This document shows positions 18,965 to 28,237 of a stretch of 64,000 nucleotides of DNA, piece after piece. The DNA comes from CAZIKF01 sp964539825 (lineage in GTDB: Bacteria; Muiribacteriota; UBA6191). The notes under the pieces were generated by a model. The model searched no databases. It was not told the origin of the DNA and saw only the letters and a program-made list of their open reading frames with translations. Every line of letters starts with the position of its first letter. Positions within the stretch are counted from its first letter, which is position 1. Made by a program: the position numbers and the translations under genes. The stretch lies in assembly GCA_964539825.1 (NCBI GenBank), contig CAZIKF010000005.1:62001-126000 (forward strand), read 5' to 3'.

Positions 18965-18995
18965 GGTTAGAAGGGGAATAATGAGCTGCGGTGCA

Positions 18996-19015
18996 GCGGG
19001 TCCTGTCACCGGCAA
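18996..19015 (+). repeat. Third copy of the 20-bp repeat
   Basis: Identical over all 20 bases to the outer ends of the element at 17264-17716 (GCGGGTCCTGTCACCGGCAA), with similar flanks (AGCTGC upstream, ACCCCC downstream). It stands 32 bp after the desaturase stop, in opposite orientation to the copy at 17697-17716, so the gene is bracketed by inverted repeats. Confidence 0.75.
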
Positions 19016-19067
19016 TCACCCCCCAAAAAAAGACCCGAGAGCAACGAGGGATTTTCCCAATTTTATC

Positions 19068-19233
19068 GTGATGCGAGGGCCGGAAATTTTGGGTAGGGTT
19101 GGGATTTCAGCAGATGTGCATGGAAGTTGATTGGGACGAAGGACGGTGCATCGTACCGTTCAAGGAGTAATCAGCTTTCAGGTGCTTCTGATGGAATCAC
19201 AAATCACCCAAAAATTTCCGGTTCTCGCATCAC
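19068..19233. repeat. Long inverted repeat overlapping the end of the surface-protein gene
   Basis: Arms at 19068-19094 and 19206-19233 are near-perfect inverted copies (GTGATGCGAG..CCGGAAATTTTGGGT; two mismatches and one extra base), with a loop of about 110 bases that itself contains an ACGGT/ACCGT hairpin. The right arm covers the stop codon of the gene ending at 19230. There is no T tract, so it is not an ordinary terminator. It could be a structured RNA 3' end, an mRNA-stability element or a repeat insertion. Confidence 0.65.
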
Positions 19234-22200
19234 CTTCCGGTTCGGAAGCCTATTGTGGTTTCCCATCTTGAGGGGGCTGCGTCTGCTGCTAAGGCGAAGA
19301 TTCCGGCGTTTTCTCCCTGGGCCCAATAGCCTCCACGATGCATTGCTCCGGGTAAGCCAGTGACCCAGCTCATTCTATCGTTGGTAAAAGCTTTTCCGTT
19401 GATATTATAGGTGAAGTCGGAACCGTACTTGGACCCCCAGGCATCTAGACCTTCACCCCTTGAGATTGTCATATCTCTGCCGAATTGGCCCCATTCTCCA
19501 ACCCATTCCCAGAGATTTCCAGCCATACCCACCACTCCAAAGCGGGAGAAGTCCTGTGATGAAATCACTTTCCAGTCATTTCCATCTACCATCTGGTTTC
19601 CAGAGCTTCGAATGGTCCCCATGGCAGCCGTCTGCCACTGGGAGTTAGAGAGAAGCCGCTTTCCAGCATTCGCCGCGGCTTGTGCAGCTACAAACCAGGT
19701 CATACCAGTAGAACCTCTACGTCTCTGTGAGAATGCCATCCAAGTGGGTGGAACCTTGTTGTTTCCACTGGAACGCATCACAGGACTATCATCTTTGAAT
19801 TCCCCGCCAGCATAGTTGAAACCTACATCAATAATCGCCGAAGGGTACTTATCAACCCACGTACTGCCCGCACGAACCTGAATATCATCCTGACCACATC
19901 GAGCGGCTGGCATACGGGGGTTATAGCGGTTATTGAGATGGGTTCCAGGAGGTAATTGATCTTGGTTACCATCATAGTACCCTACGGTACTCCCATTAAT
20001 CTTCCAATTGGTTGGGTTTCCTGGATCACTGATTCCTCGGTCAGCCTCATATTCCCGATAGTACTTCCAGACTTTACGTCTCGAATCCCAACCAATCCAG
20101 AGGGCATTTTTGAGCAGGTATGGAGGTGCCTGGTCAAACTGCGGCCAAAACTTTGCGGGAATGGGGTTGAAGTTCGAAGCTCTTATATATCCACGATCAT
20201 TTCCGGGCCTGTCATCCACATGGAGTAGAGCTGTAGGTTCGCCAATTCCAATACCAAAGGACTTTACTAGAAACAGAGCACTAGATTTAACCTTTCGAGG
20301 AATAGAGATCTTTTGCTTTGTTCCATTGAATCCAAAGTTTCCATCACCTTCTATGATGAGATTTTGTCCTCCGGGAATGGTGGAAAAATCACCCCTGGCC
20401 TCATTTTGAAATCCTCCCAAGACAGCGGATCCTTCTCCTGAGGCACTATTTCCCGAACCTCCGCCAACAATGGAGTTTTTCGATCGGGAAAGATTAAGAG
20501 ATCCCCCCGCGATAGTACTATTTAAGCCAAGTGCTTTGTTAGACTGACCACCGCCAACTGTGGAGTTAACTCCAGAAGCCACATTTACATTTCCCCCGCC
20601 AACATAGCTTTTCAAACCAGAGGCTGTGTTTAGATTTCCCCCAGCTATGGCACTGAGTTCCCCGGAGGCCGTATTGACATTCCCACCCCCAATAAAACTT
20701 CGGATTCCCGAGGCCGTGTTAGCGTTTCCTCCAACTACACCAGCCCCATCTCCAGGAACCTGATTTCGATATCCTGCCCCCAGGAATCCATCTAATCCGC
20801 TCACAAGGTTTCCGACTCCCGCTACTACCGCGCTCCTCTCGCCGGTAGCCTGGTTACGATCCTTTCCAGAAGTAGCACCTTTAGCACCTACAAAAGCTCC
20901 CGAGGCATGCTTTCCAGGAACCGGAAGGTCCTTGCCAACATCAATGCACTTTTTGCCTGACTCATCACAGATCTGACGAACCCTCAAGGTCCCTGCAACA
21001 TGAAGTAATCCAAGGGGAGTGGTAGTACCGATACCCACTCTCTTACTGCGGCTGTTTACGACCAGGTTAGCGGGTCCTACCCTGAAACCTCCCTTTATTG
21101 CAAGGTAATCCAGGGTCCCAACCCTGGTGATTTCCTTCTGGTAAGGAGTCCGTAAAGAGCCATAGAGGCCGCCAAGAGAATCTATCCTGGTAAATTTCGC
21201 CGGTCCGGGAATCTTCAGCCCGATCCTGGCAGCATCAATTTTTACACCCGTCAGGATGCCCCCTCCAATTCCCACGCTGGATGAATCCTGAAAGGCCATC
21301 GACTTAAGCTTTAAGATTTTCCTGGCTTTCGCGCTTGTGATCGGCTTTACCTTTGAACCGTCACGAACAAGAATTTGATTTTGAAGGGGTGGAAGAGCTG
21401 CCAGACTAGATAGGGTTGGATGAAAGGGCTGTACTTGCTTACCGATCTCCAACCCAAGATTTTTACGGGCATCCTTGGGAGTACTCGCCCCGGTCCCTCC
21501 ATCAGTGACAAGGATATCTTGAATTCCTGAAATCTTACCGCCTTCAATAAGCACCTTACGAGAATCTTGAGAAGCGATAGAACCTATATTTCGAGCTTTA
21601 AGATCCCCATAAATCAGCACACTTTGAGCTACAAGTTTCTTTTTCAATTCCAAGCTATCCGCTCTCACTCCACCTGAAATTTCTACCTCAGCCTTCCTTC
21701 GATTGGATCCAAGAGTAATTTTGGATTTTCTGGTATCAATTAGAATCCGGTCCCCACCCAATCTGACATCACCAGCCACACTCAGGCTCTTGAGGGTGCC
21801 AACACTCTGAATCATAGGTTGCTGAGGCGATTGAACCTGACCAAGAATTCCGTTGCGAACTTCTACATGGGTAAAGGTGGCAAAGGCTGGAAAGGATTCA
21901 CCAATCAAGACTCCGTCAAGACTGGTTCCTTGAATTTTTCCACCGCGAATATTCACAGCCGATGCAGATTGGTGTGCAAGGGATTCTAACCCTAGATAAG
22001 ATCGAACTTCTGTTGCTGTTCTTGTTGCCAGAGAGGAACCTGTGTCAAAGAGCATCGACATGGTTTTTGCTCTCTTTGTAGCTAATTTCTCAAGGAGAGG
22101 ATGATGCTTTTGGACATTCTTTCCAATTTCAAGCCCCAGGTTCTTGCGAGCGTCTATGGCAACACTTGCTCCGGTACCCCCGTCTGAGATTGAGATATCT

Positions 22201-23531
22201 TCAATTCCACGGATACTTCCACCGGATATATGAACCTCCTGCGCATCTTGAGACGCGATAGTCCCCAGGTTAGCCGCGCGGATACCACCTACCACGGAGA
22301 GGGTTCCCGCAGTGAGAGTACCAGAAACCTCCACCGAATGAGCATTCAGGGTACCTCCAACATCAAGAAGAACCTGTGGGTCCCGTGTACCTATCCCCAC
22401 TCTTCCATACTTATCCAGAACCATGCGGCTTACTGACGCGGAGTCATCAGAAATATAGAGTGCCTGAGGATGAGAAGAAGCCTCAGCTCCCCCCAAACCG
22501 ATGGTAAAAGTTCGTCCGCCGGGAGCCTGGTTCCTCAATCTCATTACCGAATGACCTCGGCCAGAACCTTGGATAACTCCTAGCGCGGCACTAGAAATAC
22601 TCTCTCCCGTACCAAATAGCTCCAATTTATGGGTTGGATGCTCGGTACCTACCCCGATATTCCCTCCATCGTGGATATGAATACCCTTTCCTCTTCCGTC
22701 CGTAAGGTTTAGCCCCTTCTGATCTCTGGCCATAACCTTTTGAGTAGCGATCTTCGAGCCATTACGCTGCTCGAAGGATCCGAGGACATCAATGTTCACG
22801 ACATCAGTCAGCCCCACATCTGATTTTGTAACTCGGTGTGGGTTGCCTTTCTGGGCATAGACATGCTCTACGATATTGGAGTTTCTCGGTTCATAGGCCA
22901 GATTGAGTCCAGCTTCCAAATTGGAGACCTGTTCGCGTACATAACGGGCAACAGCCTGGCTAGATGGGACTTTCTTGGGATCTTTGGCACTTAGGGTATC
23001 TTCCAGGAAACTATAGGGGAGCTGTTTTATATTCTCCACTTGGTCCAGTCCCACCGCTAAAGAATTCAGTCCTTTCAATGCTCTTATAGGAATATTTCGT
23101 AAAGAACTACCATCTCCTTCAAATCCGTTAGCACGAACGCGACCGGAGGCATCTAGCTGAAACACAACTTCATTTCCCTTGCCAAGAAGAAGAATTTTGG
23201 TTGTATTCTGCTGGTCTCCTACAGATCGACTCAATCCCAACTGTAGCTCGGGACCAAAAAGTCCTAATGCGGAGGTTGTGAAAAATTTTCCTCTTCTCGA
23301 AAAAAAGTATCCTGAAGTCTCCACACTCTTGAGCAATCTGGCCAAATAAGCCTGAGAATCGAAATATTGAAGTCGACGGGAAAGCTTGGAAATTTCCTTT
23401 GTAATCTCTTGAAAGGAATTGCTATTCCCCTGATTTAATGCGACTTCAGGAGATATTTTAGATGGCGGACCTGCCCATAACCCAGGCAGAGTTATGACAA
23501 AAGTTGCCCATAAGAGGAGTTTTTTCTTCAT
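19230..23531 (-). CDS. Secreted tail-fibre/YadA-head-like protein with C-terminal FGE-sulfatase-type domain
   Basis: A 1,433-residue exported protein. The signal peptide (KKKLLLWATFVITLPGLWA) sets the start at the ATG 23529-23531 rather than 11 codons upstream. Residues about 100-850 resemble phage tail-fibre shafts, with two near copies of SDGGTGAS..DARKNLGLEIGK and repeated VGIGT..P..LLHV blocks. Residues about 860-1100 are YadA/Hep_Hag head-like repeats (GGGNVNTASGxxS, about ten times). The last 250 residues are an FGE-sulfatase (C-type-lectin-like) domain: GMTWFVAAQAAANAGKRLLS, GMAGNLWEWVGEWG, HRGGYWAQGE, ending IGFRTGR. No YadA-type membrane anchor is seen at the C-terminus. Probably a trimeric surface fibre with a terminal binding head. 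It follows the glycan gene cluster, 19 bp after its last gene. Confidence 0.72.
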   Translation of the reverse strand: MKKKLLLWATFVITLPGLWAGPPSKISPEVALNQGNSNSFQEITKEISKLSRRLQYFDSQAYLARLLKSVETSGYFFSRRGKFFTTSALGLFGPELQLGLSRSVGDQQNTTKILLLGKGNEVVFQLDASGRVRANGFEGDGSSLRNIPIRALKGLNSLAVGLDQVENIKQLPYSFLEDTLSAKDPKKVPSSQAVARYVREQVSNLEAGLNLAYEPRNSNIVEHVYAQKGNPHRVTKSDVGLTDVVNIDVLGSFEQRNGSKIATQKVMARDQKGLNLTDGRGKGIHIHDGGNIGVGTEHPTHKLELFGTGESISSAALGVIQGSGRGHSVMRLRNQAPGGRTFTIGLGGAEASSHPQALYISDDSASVSRMVLDKYGRVGIGTRDPQVLLDVGGTLNAHSVEVSGTLTAGTLSVVGGIRAANLGTIASQDAQEVHISGGSIRGIEDISISDGGTGASVAIDARKNLGLEIGKNVQKHHPLLEKLATKRAKTMSMLFDTGSSLATRTATEVRSYLGLESLAHQSASAVNIRGGKIQGTSLDGVLIGESFPAFATFTHVEVRNGILGQVQSPQQPMIQSVGTLKSLSVAGDVRLGGDRILIDTRKSKITLGSNRRKAEVEISGGVRADSLELKKKLVAQSVLIYGDLKARNIGSIASQDSRKVLIEGGKISGIQDILVTDGGTGASTPKDARKNLGLEIGKQVQPFHPTLSSLAALPPLQNQILVRDGSKVKPITSAKARKILKLKSMAFQDSSSVGIGGGILTGVKIDAARIGLKIPGPAKFTRIDSLGGLYGSLRTPYQKEITRVGTLDYLAIKGGFRVGPANLVVNSRSKRVGIGTTTPLGLLHVAGTLRVRQICDESGKKCIDVGKDLPVPGKHASGAFVGAKGATSGKDRNQATGERSAVVAGVGNLVSGLDGFLGAGYRNQVPGDGAGVVGGNANTASGIRSFIGGGNVNTASGELSAIAGGNLNTASGLKSYVGGGNVNVASGVNSTVGGGQSNKALGLNSTIAGGSLNLSRSKNSIVGGGSGNSASGEGSAVLGGFQNEARGDFSTIPGGQNLIIEGDGNFGFNGTKQKISIPRKVKSSALFLVKSFGIGIGEPTALLHVDDRPGNDRGYIRASNFNPIPAKFWPQFDQAPPYLLKNALWIGWDSRRKVWKYYREYEADRGISDPGNPTNWKINGSTVGYYDGNQDQLPPGTHLNNRYNPRMPAARCGQDDIQVRAGSTWVDKYPSAIIDVGFNYAGGEFKDDSPVMRSSGNNKVPPTWMAFSQRRRGSTGMTWFVAAQAAANAGKRLLSNSQWQTAAMGTIRSSGNQMVDGNDWKVISSQDFSRFGVVGMAGNLWEWVGEWGQFGRDMTISRGEGLDAWGSKYGSDFTYNINGKAFTNDRMSWVTGLPGAMHRGGYWAQGENAGIFALAADAAPSRWETTIGFRTGR

Positions 23532-23550
23532 ATATGAATATAAATTGGGA

Positions 23551-25797
23551 TTATAGCGAACCATTGGAAGAAGGAAAAGTTACTTCTTCCAAGAGAGAGA
23601 GATACTGTCTTTCGAATTCCTCGCTAACCTTATCCCAGGAATATCTCTCGCTCCGACTCCGACACTCCTGGGACATAGTTGATCTCTGTGTTTCTGAAAG
23701 GCCTGCCAGGGCTCTATATCCCTCTAGTACCCTCGACATATCATCAAAGGGAACCTCTAGACCGGTGGTATGCTGAGTCACGAATGATTGGAAGGAGGGG
23801 ATCTGGTTAAGCAAGAGCAAACAACCCGCTGACATTGCCTCTACAACTGATATTCCGAAGCCTTCAAATTGACTCGCCGAAACGAAGATGCCAGCACGCT
23901 GGTAGGCAGAGACAAGATCCTCTCTGGAAATTTGACCGAGAAAACTTACTGATTTCTCTAATTTTCTGGCTGAGACTTGCTTTAATAAACCTTCCTTCAT
24001 GGGACCATCACCTACGATCTCCAAGTGAATTCCCGGGTTCTCCACGCGAAGTGCTTGGATGAGTTTCAGTAAAATTTCTATTCGTTTGTGAGAATACAAT
24101 CCTCCCACGAAAAGCAATCGATCAGGGTCAGGACATTTAGGTTCCAGGATTCGTAGATCTTCGAGGTGGGCACCGTTTTCCAATACCACCAAGCGCTCAC
24201 AAACCGTCTCAAAAATTCTGGCATCCTCGTGGGAGCAGGCCATCACCAAATCTACTTTTCTTAAAAAAGCGCGTGTTCGTGTCCGAAACCATAGGTTCTT
24301 GACCCAGTTCCAATTCTTGCTATGGAAAAATCCACCATGAGTGGAAAGGACCAGGGGACACGAACCAGTTGCTGGATATTTCTTCTCTCTTAGAGAGACT
24401 ATTTCTTCCAGAAAGCCATCCGTTCCATGAATGTGAATCAGATCATAATTTTCAATCAGACTCACCTGAAGTTCGGGAATGAACCAGGGGCCAAGGTGAC
24501 GCGCGCCTACGCGGCGAACAACGCATTTCCCCCACCTGGTCTCAATCTCCTCCACTGGACTAAAAAGATCAGAGGTACTCAGAGAGTGGTCCAGGGTCAA
24601 AACTTCCACGTGGTGACCCAACCTGAGGAGATGAGCGGAAAGATGCATCACAAATTCCTCCATGCCGCCCACACACGGGTAAAACTGCCTTACTACCTGC
24701 AAAACCCTCATACCAGATTTTCGTTTTGGGAGAGGAAGAAGCGAGGATTTTGAAGCTCCGCCGGAGAAAACTGAAATCCAATCCTTCCACCTTAAGGAAC
24801 TCTTTGCAATAAGATAGGGTACGGCCAGGAGGAGGGCACCTTTCCAATAGTAAAAAGAATGCACCCATGGATAAACAAGAACCACCACTAGAAGCATCGG
24901 AATCTCGGCGGGTTTTAACCGAAATCCGCGGAGTAGTAACGCCCCCAGTACACCGTACATAATTCCCAGGAAAAAGGACAATCCGGGAATGAGTGTGACC
25001 ACACCTACTAACACCCCCAGCACCAGCAGATCACTCAGGGCTCCCCTGAGCTGAAAAGTGCCTAACTTCCCCTTCTTTAGAGCAGAACCTATCCATCTCC
25101 TCCCCTCAGGATTCTTAACCAGGAAATATGCTTCAAAATAGTACTTTCGAGCATCCTTAATTAAGAACCAGGGATCGGCTCCGTCACCAGGATGCGTGGC
25201 AATGAGATTTTGAGAGAAGAGAATAACCCCGGTGGAAAGCATTCGTAGTCCGAGGTCGGTATCCTCCCGGAAATGAATTCCAGACGGGTGGAAATACTTC
25301 TCGTCAAATCCACCCAGTCGAAGGAAGACTTCCTTTCGATACAGGACGTTTCCGGAACCAAACCCCTTACTAAAATTCTTCCGGGCCGGATGTCTTTCCA
25401 GGGGACCCTGCACCGAGTTCACTATTGTAGTTCCCTCAATCCCCACAATATCTTCATCTAGCTTTAACTCACCCAGGTTCTTGAAGTAGTCCCCATCCAG
25501 GATCAAGTCATCATCTAGAAAAAGAATCCAGATACTCTCCGCCCGGGCAGCTTTAGCCCCCAGGTTTCGAGAATAAGATGGACCCGCATTAAAATGGTTC
25601 CGTAAGATTTTTATGGAATCTCCAAAGCCGGGATCGTCCAGATCAATTTCGGGATGGGAATGATCATCGACTACGATCACTTCCGCAGAAATCTTTACCC
25701 CTTGGAGGGCCGCATGAACAGAGTCTAATAATCTGTGCAGCGCATGAGGACGATTTCTACCAGGAATCACGACAGACAGGGAAGTGATGTACGTCAC
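23551..25797 (-). CDS. Bifunctional glycosyltransferase, GT2-membrane-GT4 fusion
   Basis: About 748 residues with two catalytic domains. Residues about 5-230 are a GT2 (GT-A) domain: SLSVVIPGRNRP, VIVVDDHSH, FLDDDLILDGDYF (DxD) and a GGFDEKYFHP acceptor loop. Residues about 245-340 hold three or four hydrophobic segments. Residues about 360-740 are a GT4 (GT-B) domain: RVLQVVRQFYPCVGGMEEFV, HTHGGFF-type text, FVGGLYSHKRIE, and QFEGFGISVVEAMSAG. The start is the GTG at 25795-25797, which has AAGGAG five bases ahead and overlaps the upstream TGA (GTGA); an alternative GTG is five codons upstream. Likely builds two successive linkages of a surface polysaccharide, at the inner membrane. Confidence 0.88.
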   Translation of the reverse strand: MTYITSLSVVIPGRNRPHALHRLLDSVHAALQGVKISAEVIVVDDHSHPEIDLDDPGFGDSIKILRNHFNAGPSYSRNLGAKAARAESIWILFLDDDLILDGDYFKNLGELKLDEDIVGIEGTTIVNSVQGPLERHPARKNFSKGFGSGNVLYRKEVFLRLGGFDEKYFHPSGIHFREDTDLGLRMLSTGVILFSQNLIATHPGDGADPWFLIKDARKYYFEAYFLVKNPEGRRWIGSALKKGKLGTFQLRGALSDLLVLGVLVGVVTLIPGLSFFLGIMYGVLGALLLRGFRLKPAEIPMLLVVVLVYPWVHSFYYWKGALLLAVPYLIAKSSLRWKDWISVFSGGASKSSLLPLPKRKSGMRVLQVVRQFYPCVGGMEEFVMHLSAHLLRLGHHVEVLTLDHSLSTSDLFSPVEEIETRWGKCVVRRVGARHLGPWFIPELQVSLIENYDLIHIHGTDGFLEEIVSLREKKYPATGSCPLVLSTHGGFFHSKNWNWVKNLWFRTRTRAFLRKVDLVMACSHEDARIFETVCERLVVLENGAHLEDLRILEPKCPDPDRLLFVGGLYSHKRIEILLKLIQALRVENPGIHLEIVGDGPMKEGLLKQVSARKLEKSVSFLGQISREDLVSAYQRAGIFVSASQFEGFGISVVEAMSAGCLLLLNQIPSFQSFVTQHTTGLEVPFDDMSRVLEGYRALAGLSETQRSTMSQECRSRSERYSWDKVSEEFERQYLSLLEEVTFPSSNGSL

Positions 25798-27224
25798 GTA
25801 CTCTCCTTGCACCCAGGATGAAGGTCCTGAGACTCAAGACGCATCATTTTTAAGAGGAAGAAGAACAAGAAGCTCATGATTTGAACCTTAAATACCGGTT
25901 CAAAGAAACTGGTCAAAAAATATGCTCCTACCATTCCACAGAAGAGCTCATAGAATATTCTTCTCCTATGATCATAATCTCCTCCCTTTTGTGACAAGTT
26001 CCCAAATCTTCGCAGGGAATTCAAGACAAGAAGAATCACACAGAAGGCAAAACACAAGAAGGCTACAGCCCCTATGAGACCGGTTTCAGCCAATAATCCT
26101 GTATAGAATCCATCCGCGTCTTCAAATCTGGTGAGAACAGGATAAAGACCAAGCCCGATCCCTTCGAAGGGATTCTCCAGAAAGACTTTAACCGCCTCTC
26201 TATAGTTTTCGAGTCTACCCAGCGTGGATCGAATATTATAAAGAATGACCGGATCATTGGACCCTGAAAAAAGATAGAAAGCACTTACAATTCTATAATA
26301 GATATCTTGAGGCAGCAGCTTCAATCCAAGTCCCAGGCAAAGTGGTATTCCCAGAATCGTGAGCGGAATTTTCATCGCCGATTGACGGTCTTTGGCCCAG
26401 GAGGTAAAGCGAATCAAAAGAAAGATCAAAAAGGCCACACCCAGGAGAAAAATTCCATTCCTGGAGAGAGCCAATTTTAAGCTTAATAGGTTAATCAAAC
26501 CGCTTAATACGCACAGGATTCTAAACCCCGTATGATTGAATCGAACCCATCCCATAATCACCAGTAAGATCATTGTTCCTGAAAACATGCTCAATACCAG
26601 GGAATCTTCGAAGGTACCCGGTACGCCCAGTCGGATGGTGACTTCACCATCCAAAACATCCGGGAAAGTGAAGTCATTCAATTTCTGCCACAGGGCCACG
26701 AGACCCACTGCACACGAGGAACTGAAAAGTACCCCTAAGAAACTGAGAAGTTCTTTCTCCCGGAATCTATCCATGACCCAATAGGTCAGAAAAAAATTCA
26801 CACAATAGGATATTAGATCACGAAAGGATATTTCAGGTTGGGGAGACCGAATTGACAGAGCAAATAAGATCAGGAGAAATAGGAGACTGGAAAGGAGTAC
26901 AGAATCCCACCGGTCCCGATGTTGTTGTGCAAATCCGTGTGACAGATTCCAGCAGCCAACCATCACCATCAAAGCATCAAACCAATCTAAATTTCTACCC
27001 CAGATTTCCAGCCCCTGGGTGGGAAAAAGCGGCATGAACAGCGCCAGAAAAACAAAGATTGAAAACTTAGCCCGGCCCGCCCAGAGATTAGGGAGAAAGA
27101 AGGCCAGGAAAAAGGAGAGAACAAGCCCAAAAACTCCTGTAAAATAGACTAGTGTTGCTACCAGAATAATGAGAAGCAGAAAGAGTACAATCCATCTGCC
27201 TGAAGGGGGTGACCAGGCAATCAT
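25794..27224 (-). CDS. O-antigen ligase/polymerase-like membrane protein
   Basis: A polytopic inner-membrane protein of 476 residues with 11-12 hydrophobic segments and a large periplasmic loop (residues about 290-370) containing the Wzy_C/WaaL-type text RLENYREAVKVFLENPFEGIGLGLYP. Such proteins join or polymerise undecaprenyl-linked glycan units on the periplasmic side. Ligase and polymerase cannot be told apart from sequence alone. It is coupled at both ends: its ATG overlaps the stop of the GT4 gene upstream and its stop overlaps the GT2-GT4 start. Confidence 0.82.
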   Translation of the reverse strand: MIAWSPPSGRWIVLFLLLIILVATLVYFTGVFGLVLSFFLAFFLPNLWAGRAKFSIFVFLALFMPLFPTQGLEIWGRNLDWFDALMVMVGCWNLSHGFAQQHRDRWDSVLLSSLLFLLILFALSIRSPQPEISFRDLISYCVNFFLTYWVMDRFREKELLSFLGVLFSSSCAVGLVALWQKLNDFTFPDVLDGEVTIRLGVPGTFEDSLVLSMFSGTMILLVIMGWVRFNHTGFRILCVLSGLINLLSLKLALSRNGIFLLGVAFLIFLLIRFTSWAKDRQSAMKIPLTILGIPLCLGLGLKLLPQDIYYRIVSAFYLFSGSNDPVILYNIRSTLGRLENYREAVKVFLENPFEGIGLGLYPVLTRFEDADGFYTGLLAETGLIGAVAFLCFAFCVILLVLNSLRRFGNLSQKGGDYDHRRRIFYELFCGMVGAYFLTSFFEPVFKVQIMSFLFFFLLKMMRLESQDLHPGCKEST

Positions 27225-28231
27225 TCCTCTCCAGTCCGGATTTTTGAACTAAAGTCTAAAACTTCATCAACCACTTTCTCCCACGACCACTTCCAGCCTT
27301 TTCCATTTACGTTTTCCAACATCTTGGTACGTAGCGCTCTATCTTTGGCCAGACGGACGATATAAATCGCAAGCTCTACCGGGGACTCGAAAAAGAAACC
27401 TGTTTTCCCTTCCTCAATCATTTCCAGATTCCCTCCCCTTCGAGTTGCCAGGGTGATTAGTCCGCCCTGGAAAATCCCCTCTGCAAGAGCTAGTGAAGAT
27501 CCCTCATAATAGGAGGAATTAATCTGAACATGAGCATGGGAAAGCTCTTCAGCCACCTTGTAGGCACTAACATCACCGAGGTAGCGAACACCCTCTTCTT
27601 CGGGGAAGCAGCCCCTGGGGCCGAGAACAAGCAGTTCTATGTTCTGCACCTTTTCCCTGGCCAGACGAAAACCTTTTAATATCCAGGAAAACCGCTTTAC
27701 TTTGTCACTGGTCCTACCGCAAAAGATCAGCTTCAATTGCTTCTTTGAGTAATAACTACTGACTCTCTCCTTCTCTAAACCACCACCAGAAGAGATAAGC
27801 CTCAGAGGTCCCCTGTATCCCATCCACCGAATTTCTCGACAAGCCCAGGAACTTACACCAATTATTCCGTCTTTACCCTCAAGAGAACGGCGCTCCAGGA
27901 GGAGCCAGTTCCAGAACCGGGGATGAATCCAAAGCCACGGTCTCATCAGTAAATTTCCGAGGATGGTTCCATGAAAGGTGTGTAGGAAGATCTCAGCCTT
28001 CGGCAGAGGGCTACTTCCATAGATGGCATGTGTCAGGCAAAGATCATACGTGTTCTGGTCTTTGAGGATAGCGTCCAGGGGATGAACTGAGATTGATTCC
28101 TCATCCAATAGAGTGTCGGTATAGAGAGTGACATCTGCGTGTTCTGAAAGAGCTCTGGCGAAGGAAAGAATGTAGCGCTCTACCCCGCCGGTCCTGTTTA
28201 GCTGGTATGGAGCAATGAGAACCACATGCAT
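27221..28231 (-). CDS. GT4 family glycosyltransferase
   Basis: A 336-residue GT-B glycosyltransferase. The N-terminus (MHVVLIAPYQLNRTGGVERY) is the GT4 glycine-rich acceptor start, and the C-terminal half has KLIFCGRTSDKVKRFSWIL, a LLVLGPRGCFPEE nucleotide-sugar segment and the donor-site motif NSSYYEGSSLALAEGIFQGG with the E-x7-E pattern. Cytoplasmic, peripheral. It lies in the same unit as the O-antigen ligase-like gene and the GT2-GT4 fusion. Sugar and linkage are unknown. Confidence 0.87.
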   Translation of the reverse strand: MHVVLIAPYQLNRTGGVERYILSFARALSEHADVTLYTDTLLDEESISVHPLDAILKDQNTYDLCLTHAIYGSSPLPKAEIFLHTFHGTILGNLLMRPWLWIHPRFWNWLLLERRSLEGKDGIIGVSSWACREIRWMGYRGPLRLISSGGGLEKERVSSYYSKKQLKLIFCGRTSDKVKRFSWILKGFRLAREKVQNIELLVLGPRGCFPEEEGVRYLGDVSAYKVAEELSHAHVQINSSYYEGSSLALAEGIFQGGLITLATRRGGNLEMIEEGKTGFFFESPVELAIYIVRLAKDRALRTKMLENVNGKGWKWSWEKVVDEVLDFSSKIRTGEE

Positions 28232-28237
28232 GTTTAA

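Noticed and set aside
17264..19015. Integron attC sites
   Set aside because: No GTTRRRY/RYYYAAC core pair at the ends of the repeats and no integrase gene; the 20-mer is not attC-like.
18964..19230. A diversity-generating retroelement template repeat next to the surface-protein gene
   Set aside because: The 3' coding end and the intergenic sequence share only the inverted-repeat arm; no adenine-rich near copy of the last codons and no reverse transcriptase frame was found in the window.
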